Positions 1-8,332 of a DNA stretch of 62,266 bases are shown here, in pieces. The notes below the pieces were generated by a model. That model was not told the origin of the DNA, did not search any database, and was given only the letters and a program-made list of their open reading frames with translations. Both the position numbers and the translations under genes were made by a program. The stretch spans positions 177,513-239,778 of the forward strand of contig NZ_SORW01000044.1 of assembly GCF_004405105.1 (NCBI RefSeq). The letters are read 5' to 3'. The number at the start of each line of letters is the position of its first letter. Position 1 is the first letter of the stretch. This DNA is from Jeotgalibacillus sp. R-1-5s-1. Its GTDB lineage: Bacteria > Bacillota > Bacilli > Bacillales > Jeotgalibacillaceae.

Positions 1-59
1 GGGTGATCCGGATCGCGGGTATCAGACTTATTGTGGGACATAAAGTGAATATGATTTTG

Positions 60-95
60 AAGGCCGGAACCGGGAATGGTTCCGGCCTTCCTTTT
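60..95 (+). terminator. Rho-independent terminator of an upstream gene
   Basis: A perfect 12 bp stem (60-71 with 78-89), a 6-base loop and a short T-rich tail (CCTTTT). It closes a transcription unit that enters from the left; the 3' end of that unit cannot be identified because several frames stop within the first 45 bases. Confidence 0.85.
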
Positions 96-111
96 ATTGA
101 AGAAGTGGAGG

Positions 112-235
112 GAATGTGAGGTTTTGCGGCGGATTCGTGAGTTTGTGGTGGGAGTTTGTGAGGTTCGGGGATGAGTTCGTGAGTTCAGCCACCACTTTCG
201 TGAGTTCCTAAAAAAGTTCGTCAGTTTAGTGAAAT
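112..235 (+). repeat. Phased 21-bp array, family A copy 1
   Basis: The word TTYGTGAG recurs with its GTGAG at 116, 137, 158, 179 and 200, exactly 21 bp apart, then GTCAG at 220 and GTGAA at 229. Between words the sequence is variable. The array leads into the GCCGCG box at 261. Copy 2 lies at 1101-1224 with the same order and spacing, so the two are direct repeats flanking the genes at 369-1064. No coding signal was seen here. Confidence 0.85.
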
Positions 236-260
236 TAGACCTATGCTCAAAACCTCTCCA

Positions 261-309
261 TTTGCCGCGAACCTGAAACGGTGAATGCATGAAGCCAGTT
301 CCGCGTCAA
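261..309. repeat. GCCGCG box 1 (about 50 bp element with near-inverted ends)
   Basis: Begins TTTGCCGCGAA and ends TTCCGCGTCAA with a variable interior. The two ends are near-inverted copies with a recurrent C/T mismatch inside the stem. Similar elements of 48-53 bp occur at 1249, 39379, 39636, 49556, 49851 and 62049, nearly always beside a phased array. Confidence 0.75.
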
Positions 310-335
310 TCTTCCACTCACATCCAGTTGTCGCA

Positions 336-344
336 TGTTATAAT
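336..344 (+). promoter_or_regulatory. Extended -10 promoter for the small membrane protein gene
   Basis: TGTTATAAT is an extended -10 element (TGnTATAAT) lying 25 bases before the start codon at 369. No convincing -35 is seen, which is normal for extended -10 promoters. An AAGGAGA ribosome site follows at 353-359. Confidence 0.55.
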
Positions 345-368
345 GGGAATAAAAGGAGATCGCATCTT

Positions 369-521
369 ATGCTGAAGAAAACTTCATCAAAAAAGAAAAG
401 AAATGATTCAGAAAGCTTGTCGGGGGATTTTAGAGCCTGGGCCATTGGTGAAGCCGTCATTCAGGTCATTCTTTTTGTACCTCGTCTTATTATTACATTT
501 ATAAGGTTTCTAGTGCCTTAA
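369..521 (+). CDS. Small single-span membrane protein, unknown function
   Basis: A 50-residue protein, basic at the N-terminus (KKTSSKKKR, residues 3-11) with one predicted hydrophobic helix in the C-terminal half. The ATG at 369 is preferred over an upstream in-frame ATG at 285 because AAGGAGA stands 9 bases before it and an extended -10 promoter lies between the two starts; the upstream start falls inside an intergenic repeat. It precedes the DinB gene by 18 bases and is probably cotranscribed. I do not recognise the family. Confidence 0.6.
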   Translation: MLKKTSSKKKRNDSESLSGDFRAWAIGEAVIQVILFVPRLIITFIRFLVP

Positions 522-539
522 AGAACAAGGGGGTTTCAA

Positions 540-1064
540 ATGCATTATCAGGTCAAAAATAATGGTGATTATACAGAAAAAATCGGGGAACTCGTATCAA
601 TGCTTGACATCACACGAGATGGAACATTAAAGGATCTTGAGGGTCTATCTGTGGAAGATCTGGACTATCTTACAGATGAATCAGCAAATTCAATTGGGAT
701 GTTATTAGCTCACATGGCAGCGATAGAGTTTGTCCATCAGCTGATTACATTTGAAAACCGTGATTTTTCTGAGGAAGAATGGAAAGTGTGGGGAGCCGCG
801 ATAGATATGGGGGAGAAGGGACGCTCAGAAATAAAGGGATTTCCGCTCTCTTATTATCTGCAAAAACTCAAAGAAGTCCGCGAATATACACTGTCACAAT
901 TGAAAATGAAAACAGACGAGTGGCTATACACAGAAGGTCTGTGGCCAAACGGAGTGAAAGTGAACCATTATTATTTCTGGTACCACGTCATGGAAGACGA
1001 ACTAGGCCACCGCGGACAAATCCGTCTGATTAAGAAGCAGTTGAGATCTAAAAGTGAAATTTAG
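540..1064 (+). CDS. DinB family protein (DUF664-like)
   Basis: A 174-residue four-helix-bundle protein of the DinB/YfiT superfamily. Candidate metal ligands are H58 (motif LLAHM), H149 (YHVMED) and H157 (GHRGQI), arranged as in DinB-type metalloenzymes; many members are thiol-dependent transferases, others have no known reaction. It is likely cytosolic since no signal or membrane segment is seen. The start at 540 follows an AAGGGGG site. The substrate cannot be read from the sequence. Confidence 0.85.
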   Translation: MHYQVKNNGDYTEKIGELVSMLDITRDGTLKDLEGLSVEDLDYLTDESANSIGMLLAHMAAIEFVHQLITFENRDFSEEEWKVWGAAIDMGEKGRSEIKGFPLSYYLQKLKEVREYTLSQLKMKTDEWLYTEGLWPNGVKVNHYYFWYHVMEDELGHRGQIRLIKKQLRSKSEI

Positions 1065-1100
1065 TTAGAAAAGTACATAAACACATGAAGAGGTTTGAGA

Positions 1101-1224
1101 GAATGTGAGTTTCACTCGCCAATTCGTGAGGTTAGCGCCAGAGTTCGTAAGCTTCCGGCATGAGTTTGTGAGTTTCCCATCCACTTTCGTGAGTTCCTGA
1201 AGAAATTCGTGAGTTCAGTGATAA
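1101..1224 (+). repeat. Phased 21-bp array, family A copy 2
   Basis: GTGAG (or GTAAG) words start at 1105, 1126, 1147, 1168 and 1189, exactly 21 bp apart, then 1209 and GTGAT at 1218. The five-unit block and the following roughly 60 bases up to the GCCGCG box align with copy 1 at 112-309. Confidence 0.85.
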
Positions 1225-1248
1225 TTGACCTATGACGCAACTTCTCGA

Positions 1249-1296
1249 TTTGCCGCGAATGAGCTTTTTCATTTTAACGAGTCTGATTCCGCGTCA
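1249..1296. repeat. GCCGCG box 2
   Basis: Starts TTTGCCGCGAA at 1249 and ends TTCCGCGTCA at 1296. It directly follows family A array copy 2 and lies about 115 bases before the Nudix start. Confidence 0.75.
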
Positions 1297-1412
1297 CTTC
1301 ATTCTTATTTTATACATAATCAAACAGGTCTTCTCCACGATAAAAAAATTAATTCCATTACTCAAATATTACCATGCAAGACCTGAAACTCAGTCTGAGA
1401 AGGAGTCTTTCA

Positions 1413-1862
1413 ATGCACCCAAAATCCAGAGGCTGTTTTACAATTGTTCAAAATGAAAAAGAGGAAGTATTGCTGGTTAAAAGAAAGGACTACCCTCTCT
1501 GGGACCTTCCAGGAGGTGTGCTGGATGATGCAGAAACGCTGAGCCGGTGTGCTGAAAGAGAGATCCGGGAAGAAAGCGGATATATTGTTTCCATTCAAAA
1601 GCAAATCGCTCAATATGAGATTGATGGAAGAGATGTTCAATACATATTTTCAGGTGTCCTTGAAGGGGGAAATCCGATACAGGATGGGCCTGAAACTGCG
1701 GAGGTCAGGTGGTTTTCGGAGAATAGACTGCCATACTTCATGATCCCTCATAGAAAAAAACAGATCAAATCCTATCTGAAGTCACCTGATGCATTTATTC
1801 ATCAGTCTCTTCAGGATCCATGGTATATCAAAATCGCGAAATCAAATAGAAAAAAGGGTTAA
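1413..1862 (+). CDS. Nudix hydrolase
   Basis: A 149-residue Nudix protein. The Nudix box spans about residues 35-57, with G35, E41 and the R-E-I-R-E-E-S-G run at 49-56 that binds the catalytic divalent metal. Such enzymes cleave nucleoside diphosphate-X substrates; the particular substrate is not evident. The ATG at 1413 is chosen because GAAGGAG sits 8-9 bases upstream; an ATG at 1374 in the same frame has no ribosome site. Cytosolic. A downstream gene starts 45 bases after the stop. Confidence 0.85.
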   Translation: MHPKSRGCFTIVQNEKEEVLLVKRKDYPLWDLPGGVLDDAETLSRCAEREIREESGYIVSIQKQIAQYEIDGRDVQYIFSGVLEGGNPIQDGPETAEVRWFSENRLPYFMIPHRKKQIKSYLKSPDAFIHQSLQDPWYIKIAKSNRKKG

Positions 1863-1907
1863 CGCTACCTTAACGAGAAAAGAGTATAGAGGAGTTGAGG
1901 GTTATCT

Positions 1908-2276
1908 ATGGGTTACGAAAAAGCATTTCAGGAATATATAGACGCGACAAATACGCACGACTTTAACAACGTACGGAAGTACCTGCACGACGATGCGTTA
2001 TATTGGTTCACGAATAAAACCTGTGCCACCCCGGCTGAAATCCAGGCGTATTTTGAAACGACCTGGGAAGTCATTCGTGATGAAGAATATTGGGCAACGG
2101 ACATCCGGTGGCTGCATGCTGATGAGCATTTTGCGACTTGTGTGTATGCCTATCACTACCGGGGTATTTATGATGGAAAACCGGTCTCAGGGAACGGTCG
2201 CGCAACGAATGTGTTTAAAGTGGATGATAATGGTGAGTGGAAACTGATTCATGAGCATTTGAGCAGTATCAAATAG
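1908..2276 (+). CDS. SnoaL/NTF2-like fold protein
   Basis: A 122-residue protein with features of the SnoaL-like/NTF2-like alpha-beta barrel family: an N-terminal helix with an ATNTHDF motif, an FFET-type helix near residues 48-55, and a C-terminal strand ending in GEWKLIHEH. Members act as small-molecule enzymes or as binding domains; no specific activity can be assigned. The ribosome site GAGGAG lies about 10 bases before the ATG. It is followed 18 bases later by a HAD phosphatase and probably shares its transcript. Confidence 0.75.
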   Translation: MGYEKAFQEYIDATNTHDFNNVRKYLHDDALYWFTNKTCATPAEIQAYFETTWEVIRDEEYWATDIRWLHADEHFATCVYAYHYRGIYDGKPVSGNGRATNVFKVDDNGEWKLIHEHLSSIK

Positions 2277-2294
2277 TAAGGATGGGGTGATCAA

Positions 2295-2915
2295 ATGGAC
2301 AGCATTATTTTTGATCTGGACGGAACGCTATGGGATCCGAGAAAAACGGTGTTAACCTCCTGGAATCAGGCGATCAGCCAGAGTTCGCTGACTGATAAGA
2401 TGCTGACTCAGGAAGATTTAACGAAGACGATGGGTCTTCAAATGCATGAAATTGCGCAGGTGTTTTTTCCAGAGCTTGATGAAAAAAAGCAAATGGAGAT
2501 CATGGATTACTGCACGGAAATTGAAATTCCCTACGTGGCGCAGCATGGGGGAGAACTGTACCCTGATCTGGAGGAAACGCTTAAAAAACTCTCTGAAAAA
2601 TATCGATTGTTTATCGTCAGCAACTGCCAGGACGGGTATATCGAGGCTTTTTATGAATACCACAAGCTTGATCACTATTTTCAGGACTACGAAAATCCTG
2701 GGAGAACGGGTTTGACAAAAGGAGAAAACATTAAGCTGGTGATGGAACGAAACAATCTACAATCGCCGGTTTATGTAGGAGATACACAAGGAGACCGTAA
2801 CGCTGCGCGCCATGCGGGTGTTCCATTTGTATTTGCAAAGTATGGATTTGGCGAAGTGGATGATTTCCATTACGAGATTGACGGGTTGAAAGAATTGCCG
2901 GAGTTGTTTAAGTAA
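2295..2915 (+). CDS. HAD superfamily hydrolase, subfamily IA (phosphatase-like)
   Basis: A 206-residue haloacid dehalogenase-type phosphatase. Motif I is D7-x-D9-G-T, motif II is the VSNC segment, the motif III lysine is probably in the TGLTKGEN segment, and motif IV is VGDTQGD. The helical cap between motifs I and II marks subfamily IA, as in phosphoglycolate phosphatases and GMP/pyrimidine nucleotidases. Its stop codon overlaps the next start (TAATG at 2913-2917), so translation of the next gene is probably coupled. The substrate is unknown. Confidence 0.88.
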   Translation: MDSIIFDLDGTLWDPRKTVLTSWNQAISQSSLTDKMLTQEDLTKTMGLQMHEIAQVFFPELDEKKQMEIMDYCTEIEIPYVAQHGGELYPDLEETLKKLSEKYRLFIVSNCQDGYIEAFYEYHKLDHYFQDYENPGRTGLTKGENIKLVMERNNLQSPVYVGDTQGDRNAARHAGVPFVFAKYGFGEVDDFHYEIDGLKELPELFK

Positions 2916-3148
2916 TGAAGGGATGGTTTTTCATTGCAGGGGGAGTGTTCATCCTTCTGCTTGTTTTTTATGGCATTTATGATTCCTTTTTTAAAGTTGA
3001 TACAGGTCCGCTTGGAGATGGAGAGGTGCCGGTTAGTACCTACCTGTCACTTAGTGTAGCTGTTTTATCGGCGGTGCTTTGTTTTGTAAGAGGCAGTTAT
3101 GAAATCATTTGGCGCAAACGGAAGGAGTCCAAGTCAAATGAGCGGTAA
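2915..3148 (+). CDS. Small two-span membrane protein
   Basis: A 77-residue protein with hydrophobic segments at about residues 4-24 and 42-61 and a positively charged tail (RKRKESKSNER). Its ATG overlaps the stop of the HAD gene and its end overlaps the start of the following acetyltransferase, so the three genes form one tight operon. I do not recognise the family; a role as an accessory membrane protein is possible but not shown. Confidence 0.65.
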   Translation: MKGWFFIAGGVFILLLVFYGIYDSFFKVDTGPLGDGEVPVSTYLSLSVAVLSAVLCFVRGSYEIIWRKRKESKSNER

Positions 3149-3710
3149 ACAAACGAATCAAATGAAGATTTTTACAGAAAGACTCTGCTTAACGACTCGG
3201 ATTGAGCCTCAAATGGCACTGGACTATTACATAAGAAATCGAACATTCCTGTCAGAATGGGAATCGGAAAGGGAAGAAGCGTTTTTTACACTTGAGATGC
3301 AACGCATTTTATTAGAAAATGATCAATCAGCAAAATTGAACGGTCAGTCGTATCGTTTCTGGATCTTTGAACACGGTGAATCTGATCGCGTAATTGGTTG
3401 TGTTTCAATTCAAAATATTCTGCGCAGCATCATGCAATCCTGTATTCTCGGCTATAAGCTGGATCACGCGATGGTTGGAAAAGGGTATATCACAGAAGCC
3501 TTGCGTGGTGTCGTTACTTTTGTGTTTTCAGAGCTTACATTACATAGAATTGAAGCACCTATTATGCCTTCCAACAAACCTTCAATCCGGGTTGTCGAAA
3601 AGCTGGGTTTTCGCTACGAAGGGACAACGTTCAAAATGATGAAGGTAAATGGCGTCTGGGAGGATCACGAAAGGTGGTCCCTGTTAAATCCGGCAGATGA
3701 ATCGCTATAG
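3138..3710 (+). CDS. GNAT acetyltransferase, RimJ/RimL type
   Basis: A 190-residue acyltransferase resembling ribosomal-protein N-acetyltransferases: an N-terminal TERLCLTTR strand, a central GYKLDHAMVGKGY acetyl-CoA loop, and the C-terminal signature P-x-N-x-x-S-I-R-V-V-E-K-L-G-F. The start at 3138 is chosen because GAAGGAG lies 10 bases before it; it overlaps the upstream gene by 11 bases. Substrates of this type are alpha-amino groups of proteins or small amines. The transcript ends at the hairpin at 3748. Confidence 0.85.
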   Translation: MSGKQTNQMKIFTERLCLTTRIEPQMALDYYIRNRTFLSEWESEREEAFFTLEMQRILLENDQSAKLNGQSYRFWIFEHGESDRVIGCVSIQNILRSIMQSCILGYKLDHAMVGKGYITEALRGVVTFVFSELTLHRIEAPIMPSNKPSIRVVEKLGFRYEGTTFKMMKVNGVWEDHERWSLLNPADESL

Positions 3711-3747
3711 AAATGGAGGACGTATGATGAATCTGGGAACCTAAATC

Positions 3748-3785
3748 ACAGCAGAAGCCATCTCTCACCGGCTTCTGCTGTTTTG
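3748..3785. terminator. Bidirectional terminator between convergent genes
   Basis: A perfect 12 bp stem (3748-3759 with 3770-3781) ending in TTTT on the plus strand; on the minus strand the flank is also T-containing. It lies between the GNAT gene (plus) and the lipoprotein gene (minus). A six-codon reading frame at 3724-3744 (MMNLGT) with an upstream AATGGAGGA site precedes it and may be a remnant. Confidence 0.85.
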
Positions 3786-3805
3786 TGTACCGCTATATTT
3801 AATGC

Positions 3806-4927
3806 TTAATGTCCGAGTCTAAATAGTTCAACCTTCTTGTTTTCAGGGCTGTCCGGCTCATACGTTTGAACATAAAATTGCTGAGAATCCTCCGTCCAGT
3901 AACCGCTGTAGGAAATGACGGCATATGAGTCTGCGTGTTCCATCACTAGAGAGGTGTGGGTCAGCTGAAGATCATCCAGTCGACCGACATAGACATTGCT
4001 ATAGAACTCACTTCCCATCTGTATGGCTGTATCAAATAAAAGATATTGACAGTCAGGAGAGAGATTAAAGGATGGTGTCCAGATTCCTTCCTCAGTTTTC
4101 CCTCCGGAAACGAGCATCTCTATTTCGTCAGTTTGAAGATCCTTGATGAAAATGCCTGATTGACCATCCATCATGCCGTTAAATATGATTTTCTGATCCA
4201 ACAACACGTATTCATGAAATGAATCCTTATCCTGATCCAGTGCCAGCTCAAGCAAAAGCTCCGGATCTCCACCCTTGGCCAATCGATAAATACCATAAGC
4301 GCCATCCTTGAGTTTTCCAGTTAACAAAAGATCGGACTCGCTGACCTGAAAGTTTTGAGGGTGAATGGAGTCCGCTACGAACCTTGAATCCATTATCCAC
4401 TCGCTGGTTTCCGTTGTAGCGGTATCAATGACTTCAATCTTACCGTCCGTGTAATAGCTTGCAGGGTTGATGATTAAATGACTTTCTCCCCCTGAAAAAT
4501 AAGGCTGATCAATTAATCCTTCCTCACCAAGCGTTCCGATCAGCGTATCCTCACCTGACTCCAGATCAGCCAGAAATAAAAGCTCATCTTCTATCGACAG
4601 CGCCATTTTTCCATCCCTCGAAACCTTGAAAAAAGGCTTGTCGGAGACCTCAGTATGGTTTCCTGTTTCTGTATCAACACGGATCATTTTGTTACCATCA
4701 GAAAAGAAAGTCGAAGTACCGTGGAAGCTATAAAACTCCTCGGTGAAAAACTCGGTGTCGAAGGTCTGTTCATGAGTAAATGCAAGCGTTTGATCCGTCA
4801 GCATACTTTCTGTTTTGATGTCCTCTTTTACAGTGACGGTTTCCTGAGCTGCTGAGCTCATGGCGCATCCGGCTGTTACGAGGCTGGCAGCTACAAGTGC
4901 AATAGAAAGACTCTTTGGTTTGTTCAT
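3806..4927 (-). CDS. Lipoprotein with TolB/WD40-like repeats, linked to a two-component system
   Basis: A 373-residue exported lipoprotein: short positive N-terminus, hydrophobic segment and lipobox L-V-T-A-G-C with the lipidated Cys at residue 21. The rest is rich in beta strands with recurring motifs such as FFKVSRDGKMAL, PYFSGGESHLI and SFNLSPDCQYLLF, typical of TolB-like propeller blades. It follows the histidine kinase gene by 59 bases on the same strand and is probably in its operon. It may be a sensor accessory or an envelope output of the system; neither is shown. Confidence 0.75.
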   Translation of the reverse strand: MNKPKSLSIALVAASLVTAGCAMSSAAQETVTVKEDIKTESMLTDQTLAFTHEQTFDTEFFTEEFYSFHGTSTFFSDGNKMIRVDTETGNHTEVSDKPFFKVSRDGKMALSIEDELLFLADLESGEDTLIGTLGEEGLIDQPYFSGGESHLIINPASYYTDGKIEVIDTATTETSEWIMDSRFVADSIHPQNFQVSESDLLLTGKLKDGAYGIYRLAKGGDPELLLELALDQDKDSFHEYVLLDQKIIFNGMMDGQSGIFIKDLQTDEIEMLVSGGKTEEGIWTPSFNLSPDCQYLLFDTAIQMGSEFYSNVYVGRLDDLQLTHTSLVMEHADSYAVISYSGYWTEDSQQFYVQTYEPDSPENKKVELFRLGH

Positions 4928-4986
4928 TTGATATCCTCCTCAAAAGTAAGTTCTTCTATAGAGTAAGGGAAGGATTTTTCCAACCT

Positions 4987-6450
4987 TTACGCACTTGTTT
5001 CCAGTTTGTTTCCGGCCGGGAAAGTCATTTTGACTTGAACGGTCTGATCTTGCTGCTCCATTGTAATCGTGCCGCGATTGGACTCTACAAGCTGCTTTGT
5101 AATGAATAAACCTAAGCCATGACTGTCCTTGGAAGACCGGAGAACGAATGGTTCAAACAGCTGACTTTTTATTTCCGCAGTCAGGCGGGGTGCATGGTTG
5201 GATACAGTGATTTCGTGAGACACATGAATATCAATGGCGTGTCCGGGTGTACCATGCTTAATCGCATTATCAAGCACATTCATCATGATCTGTTTCATCT
5301 CATCTCTGTTTGCTGAAAGGATCGTGGGTTCACCTGACAGTTTGAACGTCATCCCGTATTTGCCCGCCTTCAGTTCGAGATCTTCAAGGATGTGTTGTGT
5401 AAAAGAATATAGGTCGATTTCTTCGGTGCTGCGCGGACCCGTTTCGGCCGTTGAAAGGGACAATAGCCTGCTAACCATCTCGTTCAGACGCTGACTTTCA
5501 AGGTGAATCCGACCGGCCGCTTTTTGCAGAAAAGCCTGATCGTCAAAGGATTCAGCACCAATAATCTGAGCGTACCCGGAAATGGTGGTGAGCGGTGTCT
5601 TTAATTCGTGTGTGACGTGCTGGAAAAAGACGGTGCGCTTTTCTTCGGCGGTAAGTACACGTTGTTTTTCAATTTCAAGTTCCTGGATATAGTGCGTGAT
5701 GTTTTGTTGCATGTGCTGAAATTGAATGGATAGCTCGTTCAGTTCATCTGACGTTCTGACAGTTGGGATGGTTTGAAAATCTCTTTGTGCGATTCTTTTG
5801 GCTGCTGCTGTCAGCGTATGTAACGGCTTGATCAGCTGATTCGTAAAGATCATAAGGAAGGCCAGGATCGCTGAGAATATGATGCCTGTGATCAGTGTCA
5901 AACGCTCCAGTAAAGCTTTATTTTGAGCGTAAATGGCTGTGTAGTCTGACGTGAATCTCACTACGCCATAAAAGTCACCATTCACATAAAATGGGTAAGC
6001 GAAATAAAGAATGGTTCCGTCATTTACCGGCGTCAGGGTGTAGGCGGCTTTATCGTCAAATGCCTGAAGCAGCTCTGCATGCTCCGTTTCTGACAGATCG
6101 ACATGGAATTCCTGATGGTCAATCAGGAGTGACTCCTGTAATGGCATCGCTTCATACAAAAAGGTCCCGTCAGCATTGTAAATAGAGACGGCCATGCTGT
6201 TGATTCTGCTTAATTCATTGGCAATAGGCCTGCTGTATTCATTAAACATACCAAGGTCCGCCCCTTGAAGTTCTGCAAACTGGAGCAGGTATTGGCGGGA
6301 AGTGTTTTGCAGGGTCTGCATTTCAGTCGTAATGCGCTCATGAACGTGCTCCTCCAGCATTTTTTCAATAACGGAATAAGCGAAAAGAGCGGCTGCTAAA
6401 AAAATCAGTGAGAAACCAATAAAAAACTTTCTGCTGATCGTCCACTTCAT
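4987..6450 (-). CDS. Membrane sensor histidine kinase
   Basis: A 487-residue kinase. An N-terminal membrane helix (about 9-28), an extracytoplasmic sensor region to about 180, a second helix (about 183-203), a HAMP linker, then HisKA with the phosphoacceptor His in HELKTPLTTISGY (about residue 285) and an HATPase domain with N-box NVLDNAIKHG and G-box SKDSHGLGLFI. Its ATG overlaps the regulator's TGA (ATGA). The stimulus is unknown. Neighbouring genes point to an envelope signal. Confidence 0.93.
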   Translation of the reverse strand: MKWTISRKFFIGFSLIFLAAALFAYSVIEKMLEEHVHERITTEMQTLQNTSRQYLLQFAELQGADLGMFNEYSRPIANELSRINSMAVSIYNADGTFLYEAMPLQESLLIDHQEFHVDLSETEHAELLQAFDDKAAYTLTPVNDGTILYFAYPFYVNGDFYGVVRFTSDYTAIYAQNKALLERLTLITGIIFSAILAFLMIFTNQLIKPLHTLTAAAKRIAQRDFQTIPTVRTSDELNELSIQFQHMQQNITHYIQELEIEKQRVLTAEEKRTVFFQHVTHELKTPLTTISGYAQIIGAESFDDQAFLQKAAGRIHLESQRLNEMVSRLLSLSTAETGPRSTEEIDLYSFTQHILEDLELKAGKYGMTFKLSGEPTILSANRDEMKQIMMNVLDNAIKHGTPGHAIDIHVSHEITVSNHAPRLTAEIKSQLFEPFVLRSSKDSHGLGLFITKQLVESNRGTITMEQQDQTVQVKMTFPAGNKLETSA

Positions 6451-7121
6451 CTGTGATGCCTGCGCATTCTGTATCCCGCTCCAAAAACAGTTTCAATTAA
6501 AGCAGGATGGAGCTTTTGTCTGATTCGCTGCACATGGACATCAACCGTTCTGTCCCCGCCGCTGTAATCAAAAGACCATACATGATCAAGAATTTCCTCT
6601 CTGGAAAATACGCGGTTTGGATGCTGGACAAACAATAATAGTAGCTCAAACTCCTTTGGCTTCATTGCCACGACTTCATTCTTTTTTAGAACGGTGTGGG
6701 CTGAAGGATTTACAACGATCTCATGATCAAGCGGTATGTATTGATAAGTCGCATCCTGTTTCTGCCGGCGCAGCAGTGCTTTGATACGGGCCAGCACTTC
6801 TCTGATGTCAAACGGTTTTGTCAGGTAATCATCAGCACCAAGTTCCAGGCCGAGCACTTTATCCACAATATCCCCCCGTGCCGTCAGCATCAAAATAGGC
6901 AGGCTGGTTGATGCGGTAATCTCCTTACATAATTCAAATCCGTTCGTATCCGGAAGCATCACATCCAGCACAACGAGATCAAAGCGAGTGCCCTGAAGCA
7001 GCCTGCGCGCCTCGTGTCCTGTGGCAGCCCCCTTTACAGCATATCCTTCCTGCCTGAGAGAATAAGATAATATATCGAAAATGGATTCTTCATCCTCCAC
7101 AATTAAAATCGATTTGTTCAT
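6447..7121 (-). CDS. OmpR/PhoB-type response regulator
   Basis: A 224-residue regulator with a receiver domain (acidic pocket E9-D10, phosphoacceptor D53 in LVVLDVMLPD, K in LTKPF) and a C-terminal winged helix with the RTVDVHVQRIRQKL recognition region. The start at 7121 is chosen because AAGGACGGTG stands just upstream; a longer in-frame start at 7145 would place the ribosome site inside the gene. It is the first gene of a regulator-kinase-lipoprotein operon, divergent from the GNAT gene at 7286. Confidence 0.93.
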   Translation of the reverse strand: MNKSILIVEDEESIFDILSYSLRQEGYAVKGAATGHEARRLLQGTRFDLVVLDVMLPDTNGFELCKEITASTSLPILMLTARGDIVDKVLGLELGADDYLTKPFDIREVLARIKALLRRQKQDATYQYIPLDHEIVVNPSAHTVLKKNEVVAMKPKEFELLLLFVQHPNRVFSREEILDHVWSFDYSGGDRTVDVHVQRIRQKLHPALIETVFGAGYRMRRHHR

Positions 7122-7285
7122 ATAGACACCGTCCTTGAAAATCATTCTTCTATTATTTTACTGGAAAATTGTATCGAATTTGTTTCCAACTTTAAAAAGA
7201 TGTCCAGAACACGAAGTTTTGCAGGATAACAGTCATTTGGAAGCGAAATACAAATGAGGACATTGAATAGACAGGGGAATAAAAC

Positions 7286-7774
7286 ATGGAACTCATTTTC
7301 TACACAGAGAAGGAAACATCATTGATTGAACAATATCAGCTTTCAAAGGAGCAATTGAATTTCACAGGAGCCCCGCAGAACAGCATCAAGTTAGCTGAGC
7401 AGGATGATCAGCGGCGGTGCATTTTGCTGATGGATGAAGGAAAGCTTGTATCGTATTTTGTTTTACACGAAAAAGATGGAGCGGCTCCTTATTCCGATAA
7501 TCCCCAGGCTATTTTAATGCGGACGTTTTCAACAGATGTCAGGTATCTGGGGAAAGGCTATGGGAAGGCTGCCATAAAGCTGCTCCCGGACTTTGTGCGG
7601 GAGCACTACCCGCATATTAATGAAATCGTATTGGCTGTAAATATGAACAATTTGTTAGCGCAGTCACTTTATGAGAAAAACGGCTACATTGATTACGGGC
7701 GCAGGAAGATGGGACGTAAGGGAGAAATGAAAATATTGAGTCTGATGCTCGGGCAGAAAGCGGGTGTGCGATGA
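7286..7774 (+). CDS. GNAT family N-acetyltransferase
   Basis: A 162-residue GNAT protein. The acetyl-CoA binding region is D-V-R-Y-L-G-K-G-Y-G-K-A-A (about 92-104) followed by the strand ILVLAVN-type core and the C-terminal SLYEKNGY. The ribosome site AGGGGAA lies 8 bases before the ATG. Its 3' end overlaps the next gene by 4 bases (ATGA). The substrate is not evident. Confidence 0.85.
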   Translation: MELIFYTEKETSLIEQYQLSKEQLNFTGAPQNSIKLAEQDDQRRCILLMDEGKLVSYFVLHEKDGAAPYSDNPQAILMRTFSTDVRYLGKGYGKAAIKLLPDFVREHYPHINEIVLAVNMNNLLAQSLYEKNGYIDYGRRKMGRKGEMKILSLMLGQKAGVR

Positions 7775-8028
7775 GTGGGGTATTGAAAGAATTTAAGGTG
7801 CCGAGCGGTTTTCTGGTGCTGGGTATTGTGTTTTTACTCATTGGTTTTAATGGACAACGGTTGGCAGTTAATTTTTCGAGGCCCGGAAATGCCGGCTACT
7901 GGGAGACGAGTCAGGAAATGATTAATGGATTTACGTATTTCCCTATAATCGTTGGTGTTGTGATGCTGCTTTTGTTTGTCAGTACATTTTCGATTGTGTA
8001 TGCGCAGTCGTTTAAGAAAACGGTATAA
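7771..8028 (+). CDS. Small two-span membrane protein
   Basis: An 85-residue protein with hydrophobic segments at about 13-27 and 57-77, separated by a polar loop containing RPGNAGYWETSQEM. The start overlaps the upstream GNAT stop (ATGA), so it is translated from the same message. I do not recognise the family. The following gene is also a small membrane protein, suggesting the pair may act together. Confidence 0.65.
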   Translation: MSGVLKEFKVPSGFLVLGIVFLLIGFNGQRLAVNFSRPGNAGYWETSQEMINGFTYFPIIVGVVMLLLFVSTFSIVYAQSFKKTV

Positions 8029-8042
8029 GGGGGTCGCGGGAA

Positions 8043-8318
8043 ATGGGAATTTTTTTCGAAAATAGTGAGACGAAGTCTTCTAAAAGAGTGACGACGATTC
8101 AGATCACCTTAATCGTGATCAGTTTGTTTTTTATATTACTAGGATTGTTTACAGATACAGGCGATCCTGCTTTGGCAGTCGGGTTTGTCCTTGCGGTGGT
8201 TCACAGTCTTATAGAGGTTGTTGAAGGGATCAGACATAAAGAAGGTAAGAAATACTGGTTCAATATTGTATTCTCCATCTTATTTCTGGTTTTGGCTTAT
8301 CAGGCCATTTTTGTTTAA
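8043..8318 (+). CDS. Small three-span membrane protein
   Basis: A 91-residue protein with three hydrophobic segments (about 20-38, 43-60 and 72-90). The ribosome site AAGGGGGTC is 8-9 bases upstream. It sits in a run of five closely spaced genes from 7286 to 9046. No family is recognised. Confidence 0.65.
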   Translation: MGIFFENSETKSSKRVTTIQITLIVISLFFILLGLFTDTGDPALAVGFVLAVVHSLIEVVEGIRHKEGKKYWFNIVFSILFLVLAYQAIFV

Positions 8319-8332
8319 TAGGGGTGATTAAA

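Noticed and set aside
1-115. A partial coding region at the left edge
   Set aside because: Three frames stop or run through the terminator within the first 117 bases, and too little is left to recognise a protein.
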